The position numbers and the translations under genes were made by a program. From Nectonema munidae (taxonomy: Eukaryota; Nematomorpha; Nectonematoida; Nectonematidae): a DNA stretch of 64,000 nt. Position 1 is the first letter of the stretch. Every line of letters begins with the position of its first letter. Of this stretch, positions 57,138-64,000 are shown one piece after another. The notes under the pieces were generated by a model that was not told where the DNA came from, did no database searches, and was given only the letters and a program-made list of their open reading frames with translations. The stretch spans positions 1 to 64,000 of the forward strand of contig JAUIRK010000895.1 of NCBI GenBank assembly GCA_030549495.1. Reading direction: 5' to 3'.

Positions 57138-59559
57138 TTACTTTTCTTTTTAAAAAAGGGAAAAAAAAGATTTATTCATACAATTATAAAAAAAATAAAA
57201 GTTCGTGACTTCAGTAAAACAAATGTTAAGAAATTTAAATAGAATAGTCAATATATTTTCAATATAGAAAGTTTTTTTAAGGGAAATATTCAAAAAGGCC
57301 TTAAGGCCGCTGTATTACTTTTCATTGTATTTATAATAATTTAGATTAAATAATGCATTACTTGCATTCTATTAATAATTGACGCACCAATTGAATTTTA
57401 TTATTCAGAGTGACCTTAGCGCATTCTTTAAAAATATAACTAATTTCATTAGAATTATTTGGCATTTATTACTTATATGAGGCTCATTAGTATTGTCATT
57501 ATTATGAGACTTCTGTTCACTCATTGGGACAAAGTAATATTTTTTTAAGGCAGTCTAAATCTTTATGCGCGTTCACCATTGCTGTATTTATTATTGATGT
57601 ATCATTAATGCATGTATAAATCTTTGCTCAAAAATTTAATACTAATTTTAAGATTGGTTGCACGCAATAAAAAATGTATTGCATTGATTATAATAATTTT
57701 TTTAAACAAATTTTCATATTTTGAATTCAAATTTAGAGTACATTTTTTTTTCTAGTCAAATTTTTTGCAATCTTTTCTTAATTTGTAATGTATGCATTAT
57801 ATAAAACTTAATTAATATTTTTATTAAATTCATTTATCCTTTAAACTTTATTAATCGAACAAATATATAGGATGGTTTAGAAAATGTGAATTAATTTCAC
57901 ACAAGTTTTCAAAACTCATCTGTCACATGTTTTAATATCTTCTAAAATCTCAAGATGTTGGACATGGGAGACAACTCCTTATATTTTTAGGCACTATATT
58001 CTGAACCCTCAAAATGATGAACAGTATATTTAATTTGATACTTTTTTATAATAAAGTTTGCTCCGTGGTTGATTTGGAATAATAAAAATGGAGAAACAAA
58101 GGGGTGATTCATTATTTTTGAATTTTCATTAGAGTACATATACCTAGATTTTGCTGTGCCTTTAATTTGATAACCCTAAAAATCTTTTATTCTTAACAGG
58201 GTTAAATTAGAAAATATACTATGATAATATAATATTTCGAAAATGGTCCATAAAAGAATTAAGTGTTACAAGCTAAATGAAGAAAAAGTGTTGTGTGTGT
58301 AGTGAACCAGGTTGTTATAAAATAAATAGATTAAAAAATAAGAATAAATAAAACATGCTTTTTATTTCCTAAAATTTGACATTTTTTGCCTGTAAACCAG
58401 CATAGATGGCTTATGTATGCAAGGCGCATCAAACAACCTACAAAATATAAAATTTGACAAATATTTTTTTTATAAATTAGTTCGCATAGACACTAGTGCC
58501 AATATCGATGTAATAGAAATGGAAGACAAATCCTAAAATTTTGTTTTCTTTTCACTAAAATAAATTATTTTTTGATTTATAAAATTTCATAAGTGTTTTT
58601 TTCTGAATAAGAAACTTGAGATTTATATGTAAGTAAAATGTTACTTTATCTTTTTTAGTTTCCTCGTGCTTCAGCAAGAAAATTTAGTTGCCAACGTGGG
58701 GAAGTCAAAAATAGGTTGAAACGTCGTCGAAATTTAAATGAACTGATAAATAATTACCTTTTGAAGCTAATAAATTTATAAAAATGTCAATTATACAAAT
58801 TTGTTTTTTTGCTGATTTATTATTATATCAATGAATAACAGCCTAAAAAATAGGGAGGGGGGTTCTTTCTCATAAAAAATTTATAAAACTATCATACACA
58901 TCGTTGTACTTGCTATATAAAGAAATTGGACTTTTTTGGTAGATTGAACCCTATACTTTTATCATTCTTTATAAATCTTATTCTATGTTTGATTGTTGTT
59001 TTTCCATTCCTAGCCTAAAGCTCTATTTTGTAAAAGTTTTTTCTAATCTGACATTAAACCCTTTTTGTGCCATTGCGAATATTGTTGAATCACTTATAAA
59101 ACAAAAATAAAGTACACAAAATAAAAAATAAGTTCGAATAAATGAAGAAAAAAAAGGTACGGGCCTGAAAGACCTGAACTAAGGGACTGATTGTGCACTG
59201 AAAATAATACAGATTTAATAAAAGATAAAGATTTATTATAAATTTAACAGTCAATGCTTTCAAAATCTAATGAATAGATCATTTATTTCAATTTTCACAT
59301 TCCTTTTTCCTGCTAGAAAGGCTTCATAGTTAATTTGGCCTCAAGGAAATATTAAAATCAATATATTTAGAGGCCGAATTGACCCGCTTACAAAAGTGTC
59401 TGGCAAAATTCGAGTCGGGTTATTTGGGTTCCTAAAATTCTAATTAAGGGGTCACACACGGGTCAAAAATTTTATTGGGGTTTTTTTCTGATTTCTTCAT
59501 CGCTTTCTCTATCTTTTAAAGTTTGTCCATACATCATTCTAATCTTATTTGCTTGTAAA
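57138..59559. other. AT-rich stretch, no supported gene
   Basis: A THAP-finger-like patch near 58277-58770 is discussed under rejected items. Otherwise nothing recognisable. Confidence 0.45.
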
Positions 59560-59870
59560 TAGTTTGTCAATTTCTTTCAAAGCCGAATCAAGCCTTTTAT
59601 TCTGAGTGAGCTACCATTACTGCACAAAACACTGCTTAGACTTTTAAACTTATTCCATCGACATCAAAATCAATGGCATTGCTGATTCCTATGTCACCCA
59701 AATAACAAAATTGATTAATTTTTTCCACAATATGATTATAATCAACCAAAACTTGCTCTATTGATTTTAATTGCCCTCTACATGACTTATCAAATACTTC
59801 CTCTGAAAGTCCTAACTCTGCTAGCACATACTCCACATGAGTCAATCTTAGCGGTTACAGAAAGTTAATT
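59560..59870 (-). pseudogene. RTE-type LINE fragment, C-terminal part of the reverse transcriptase ORF
   Basis: Frame 59845-59636 contains VEKINQFCYLGDIGISNAID, matching the RTE motif before which the family has variable sequence. The following frame has NGSSLRIKGLIRL, matching the LKxKGxIY block. It is short, truncated at both sides and separate from the copy at 51-53 kb. Confidence 0.65.
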
Positions 59871-60369
59871 CTTTGTCAGAGAAATCTTCAACCATTTCGT
59901 CTTTTTCATATATTTTTTTCTTACTATTTGATAAAATGATCTTTGATTTCGGAAAATGTCAATGTAAAATTCAACATAAGTGAATTATATGTGCAAGAAA
60001 TTTTATACTTCAGAGAGAGTGAGAAAGAACTTTATTCAAAATTAATTTAAATGAAAAATATATATGCAAACATTCCATGGAGGATCAAAAAGCGCGAGCC
60101 GATGAATAATCGCTTCCAAGGAAATGAAGTTGAAGAATTATATTCTATGAATGTATTATTTGACATTATGTATACATATAATATGTAAATACATACTATG
60201 TTATATAACAAGAACACATTGAACAAAGTAACTACATAAAGAAGAACAAAGCTTTAGTTTTTTCATTAAAAAAATATATTTTATATTATAATCAGTTTGA
60301 AAAATATAAAAAGGAAATGAAACATACACAAGAATCAGTTACATTTGCTACATGTGTAGCAATTTTTAA
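59871..60369. other. AT-rich stretch, no gene seen
   Basis: Nothing recognisable. TATACATATAATATG low complexity near 60171. Confidence 0.5.
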
Positions 60370-61300
60370 TGGTGCATAATTTATCATATTCATTAATAAA
60401 TTTTTTCTTTATTGACATCTTGAAAACTCTCAATGATTTTTCAATACAAAATCCTACAAGAAAATCATTCCAATGTTTGATTTTCCTTATCCTTAAAGAT
60501 TTTTTGGTGAAGTTTTGTTCTTGTTAAAACTAAACTATTCATATTTCTAAGATAGTATTTTTCTACTTCACTATTAAACAGAATCCAAGAGTTGAAAATA
60601 CTGGGCAACAAGTTTTTTAAAAAAAGTTTATATGTGAAAACCGATAACTGTACATAGTATATGTCATTTATCTTCAGGAAATTGTTAGTATAGAAAAAGT
60701 ATGATGTATGATAAAAATTAACTTTATAGATTTCTTTTGAACCTTAACTGTAACCCCAGTTTATGATACTATAATGACAGTGTGAAAGGAAAAGACTTTT
60801 ATAAATGGTAAGTTTTGTTTGGATCGGTAACTCATATTTTTCAGAATGCCATTTATGCAACTTAACTTAGTTTCTAAGAAGTTTATATGACTATTCTGAT
60901 TTAAGTTTTGATTTATTCTTAACCCTAATAGATTAAATTCAGGAACAATATCAATTTTCTATTCCAATTTAAGTTTTGATTTATTCTCAACCCTAATAGA
61001 TTAAATTCACGAACAATATCAATTTTATTACAACTAATTTTTTTGCTTCTTTTATTTGAAAAAAAACATTGCTTTTGTTTTTTTTTCATTAACTTGCAAA
61101 AAGTTTATCTTACACCAATTTTTGATCGGGTCCATAATTTGATCAATATTGCATTTTGGAAGGTCATTAATGAAAAGAGAAAACAAGATTGGAGCAAGGA
61201 AAAATTATTTCTGGTAAACATGAGACATGCAAGATTCGTGTCGATTAGTTCGAACACTGAAAAATTTTCTGATCCAACAACCATTCTTTGAGAGGGGAAT
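60370..61300 (-). pseudogene. LINE fragment, jockey/CR1-like reverse transcriptase C-terminal half
   Basis: Read leftward, in mixed frames: CFLFSLINDLP-type opening, WCKINFLQVNEKKTKAMFFS, NKIDIVPEFNLLGLRINQNL, SHINFLETKLSCINGILKNM and a WG block. This order matches the thumb region of the LINE at 28-32 kb. A 65-bp tandem duplication interrupts it. Strongly decayed. Confidence 0.65.
60903..61026 (-). repeat. tandem duplication of about 65 bp in the LINE fragment
   Basis: AAGTTTTGATTTATTCTTAA, then CCCTAATAGATTAAATTCA, GGAACAATATCAATTTT occurs at 60903 and again at 60968 with three or so differences. Confidence 0.85.
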
Positions 61301-62689
61301 ATTATTTATCAAATATTATTTTTATTTGATAAATAAAATATATTCATTTAAATATAAATTTATGATAGCCAATGCTTTTTTCTAAATTGTAAATCTTTTT
61401 AATTACCCACAGTAATTTACCTCTTTTATATGTACCTTATTTGCATTCTTTCAATATATTTTTTAATCTCTTATAATTTGAGTGACACTAATTAGCGGCT
61501 TTAATTAGTCTTGAGTGTGCTCAACTACTAAATTTTTAATAACTTTACATAATTTTTTTATTCTAAATTGTACATTTTTTTCAATAAATTCTTCTTTTTC
61601 TTCTATTGTTGTTTCTTTTGTAGAGTTAGTGTTATCTTGTCAAACCAGTTAGAATGATCTAGCGAAGAAAGTTTTTCATCTTTTTATGAATAGGTGAAAA
61701 ATCAATGAAATGGATTAATCTTTATTCACAGGGGTGGTTAGTTATACTTATTGCCATCCCTAACCCCAACCACAAAAACTTTCAGAATTTTCTTCCCCTC
61801 TTAAAACTAGCAGTTTTTATTCATAATATTTATTTGTAAAAGAAACTTGAGCTCGTTTTTAAACAAGAAATGATATTTGTGGTTAAAAATATTATCATTA
61901 AAACAAAATCAAGGATGTAATGGAAAGACGAATTAATAAAAAGTTGAAATATAAATGCGGGTATGGATCATTTAAAAATATATAAGAATAGCCGGTCTTC
62001 CATTCGTTTTGAGCATCTAAGATCTAATACACACACACACACATATTGAAAATCAACAAATCAAAAGAAGTGAACATACACACGCTAAAATTTTTGCTTT
62101 ATTCACGCTTCACAATGAAAATGCAACTGAATCGTTGAAAAAAGATGCCAAACGTTTGAGCACTTAAGCGTAGGATTTCATTACTGTGACTGCAAGTGAA
62201 CATACGGACACATCCCATACTATAATATAGATAGATAGGGAGGAAGGAATTAAAGCCAGATTCTAAAAATAGGAACGTGTTTCAATATTCAAAAAGATTT
62301 CCTTTCAAATTTTATTGTCAGATATTTTTGTCCGATTTTGTTTGAATTCAATATACAGTAAATCTTCTATAAATTATACTGAAATTAATGTCGTTATTAG
62401 AGAAGTAAACTTCAGACTAAATTATTAATGATAACACATTGTCCTTATTTTAGATATGTACGGAATAAGGAGGGTTTAAGTTTGAACTCAGGCCTTCCAG
62501 CGATTCCTAGTTTTTCCGACCTTCCTAGTTTTTTCAAAAGTTTCCTAGTTTTTTGTTATATATTTTTTATTATTTTTTTTTCATTATTTGTTAACTTTTC
62601 TAAAAAAAAAATCAATAGTACCCGCATTACAACGTATTTTGAAACACTGGTCTTCACTTTGTAAATATTTTTTAACAGACTTACCTAAA
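61301..62689. other. AT-rich stretch with LINE-type tail and Helitron-like end
   Basis: No gene. AATAAATTCTTCTTTTTCTT at 61583 looks like a LINE tail. A patch 62020-62232 ends CATCCCATACTATAATATAG ATAGATA, like the end at 26.7 kb. At 62354 TACAGTAAATCTTCTATAAA resembles a pogo/Tigger terminus. Confidence 0.45.
62020..62232. mobile_element. possible Helitron-like non-autonomous fragment
   Basis: (AC)n at 62032-62042, then AAGTGAACATACACACGCTA and a repeated AAGTGAACATACGGACACAT, ending with TATAATATAGATAGATA. The same terminal word ends the 26.4-26.7 kb repeat. Family uncertain. Confidence 0.35.
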
Positions 62690-64000
62690 AAAAAGTAAAG
62701 GCGATCATACTTTGGTTCAGCTTGAAAAGAACAATCGATACAAGAGAATATGTGATTTTCTTTCAAACAAAGAGGTTCTTGCGGAGGTTCAGTTTGTCAT
62801 TTGTGTTGGTGTTTTGTTTCAGCCTTTTCTAACAAAATTTCAAAAAAAAGAACCTATGATTCAATTACTTTATGAAGAGTCACTTTTTTTGTTGCTAACT
62901 TTTCTCAATAGATTTGTCAAACTTGATTTAGTTCAAAACAAATCTGGACACAAGCTTCAAATTATCGATATTTTTCATATTGAAAACCTATTTTCTCTTA
63001 AAATGATGGAAATAGGCACAGACACCACAAAGACATTAGAATTACTTGATGAAACTAAAAAACACGTAATACTGAATGACATAAGAAGGTTTTATCAATC
63101 TCTCAGTTTTTATCTTCAAACCAAGTTGCCTCTTAATGACACATTAGATGTCTACATCCTAAAGTAAGAAATTCAGACAAGAAAATTATGTTCAGCTTTA
63201 CCTCACATTGAAGACTGTTCTATTGCAAAAATTACAGATGAATGGAAGTTATACAGGGCTGAACCATTTAATGACAATGAGATATATAACTCAAATAAAG
63301 AATTTCTAAGAATTGATCCTTTTTGGAATAGTGTTTCTTCGTACCAATCTTTTCGGGGATATTAAATATCTTAACTTGAAGAAATTAGTTATGACATGTC
63401 TGTGCATTTCGCATGGTAACGCCGACGTAGAAAGGGGTTTTTCTGTTAATAAAATGATGTTAACTTCAGAGACATCTTCGTTGTCAATTTCATCGGTTAA
63501 TGGGCTAAGACTTGCGAAAGATGCTATTAGTATGTACAAAAATATAATAGACATTCCTATTACAAAGAACTTTATTTCTGCAATCAGAAAAGCTCATTTA
63601 AAATACGAAGCAAGAATACAGGCAGAACAAAAAGAGAAGCTTCTTTTAGAGAATAAAAAGAAATGGGAAGAACAATTAGAACAAGAAGATAAAGAAAAAA
63701 AGAAAAAGACCGGGAGTTTAAACGTAACATCGATGAAAAAGAAAAGCAAGTAAGAAAGAACGAAGTGGAATTAAAAACAGAAATGGAGAAGGCAAATCAA
63801 GTTTTTAACGAAGCAAATTCTAGATTAGTTAAAGCTATAAAATCAAAAAATTTTACTGAAATGAATATAAGTCAAGGATTATTGAATGTGGCAAAGACAA
63901 ATCTTGAAAAAATAACAAAATCATTTAAAAGATGTATTGATGAAAGAAATGATATTGGTAAAAAGAGAATTCGAATGATTAATTCTTACATAAAGCAATA
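62690..64000 (+). pseudogene. hAT-like transposase C-terminal half, runs off the right edge
   Basis: First piece (62712-63167): LVQLEKNNRYKRICDFLSNK, then FQPFLTKFQKKEPMIQLLYE, LLTFLNRFVKLDLV and a long helical region. After a stop and frame change comes ALPHIEDCSIAKITDEWKLY, RAEPFNDNEIYNSN. The next piece (63313-63753) has the hAT-type dimerisation block CISHGNADVERGFSVNKMML, then SISSVNGLRLAKDAISMYKN, then a charged coiled coil (EKLLLENKKKWEEQLEQEDK). One more frame change near 63710 leads to DREFKRNIDEKEKQVRKNEV and a helical tail open to the window end. Three or so breaks. The ADVERGFS motif is the firmest family evidence. The upstream catalytic half is not seen in this window. Confidence 0.65.

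Noticed and set aside
58277-58770. THAP-like finger (MKKKCCVCSEPG, later VCKAH, and a downstream FPRASARKFSCQRG)
   Set aside because: C-x2-C and C-x2-H spacing is suggestive, but three stops intervene in the same frame and no convincing splice sites join the parts.

Overview
This window looks like an animal nuclear genome, very AT-rich, with GT-AG spliced genes, long introns and a dense, mixed load of transposable elements. The mix of piggyBac, hAT, Mutator-like, pogo/Tigger, jockey/CR1-like and RTE elements suggests an arthropod. A copepod such as a sea louse is my best guess, but that is inference from composition and style and rests on no database match.

Only two host genes are well supported. 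The first is an intronless, secreted or GPI-anchored folate-receptor-like protein on the minus strand (7573-8310), with signal peptide, 16 mature cysteines and a family-typical tryptophan-rich block. The second is the gene for coatomer subunit epsilon (COPE) on the plus strand. I assembled it from eight exons between 33652 and 49747. All seven introns are GT-AG, the phases agree at every junction, and the joined frame encodes 296 residues (human epsilon-COP is about 308). Introns 1, 2, 4 and 6 are long. Between them they hold a broken Ty3/gypsy-type fossil, an hAT MITE with an 8-bp target duplication, three TTAA-ended piggyBac-like MITEs, an hAT fragment, a 347-bp inverted repeat and a pair of 280-bp direct repeats flanking exon 2.

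Layout: 1-6.4 kb holds two broken piggyBac transposases and hAT and MITE debris. A (CA)n tract of about 456 bp lies at 6.63-7.09 kb, then the folate-receptor-like gene. From 8.57 to 10.60 kb lies a bounded Mutator-like element with a FLYWCH finger, terminal inverted repeats and a perfect 9-bp target duplication. From 10.8 to 22.4 kb are several hAT MITEs, two with perfect 8-bp target duplications, and two decayed hAT transposases. From 22.4 to 28 kb it is AT-rich, with a GC-rich 107-bp tandem repeat and a triplicated CCAAT-containing unit near 26 kb. From 28.3 to 32.7 kb is a nearly intact two-ORF LINE whose ORF2 has just two in-frame UAG codons. COPE fills 33.6-49.8 kb. After it come an RTE-type LINE (51.1-53.1 kb, minus), a pogo/Tigger transposase (55.6-57.1 kb), two LINE fragments (59.6 and 60.4-61.3 kb, minus) and an hAT-like transposase that runs off the right edge (62.7-64.0 kb).

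I see no operon-like system, CRISPR array, rRNA or convincing tRNA gene, and no evidence for a wholly new biological system. The most distinctive signals are the well-bounded Mutator-like element, the MITE families with exact target duplications, the long hairpin and direct-repeat pair around COPE exon 2, and the near-complete LINE.
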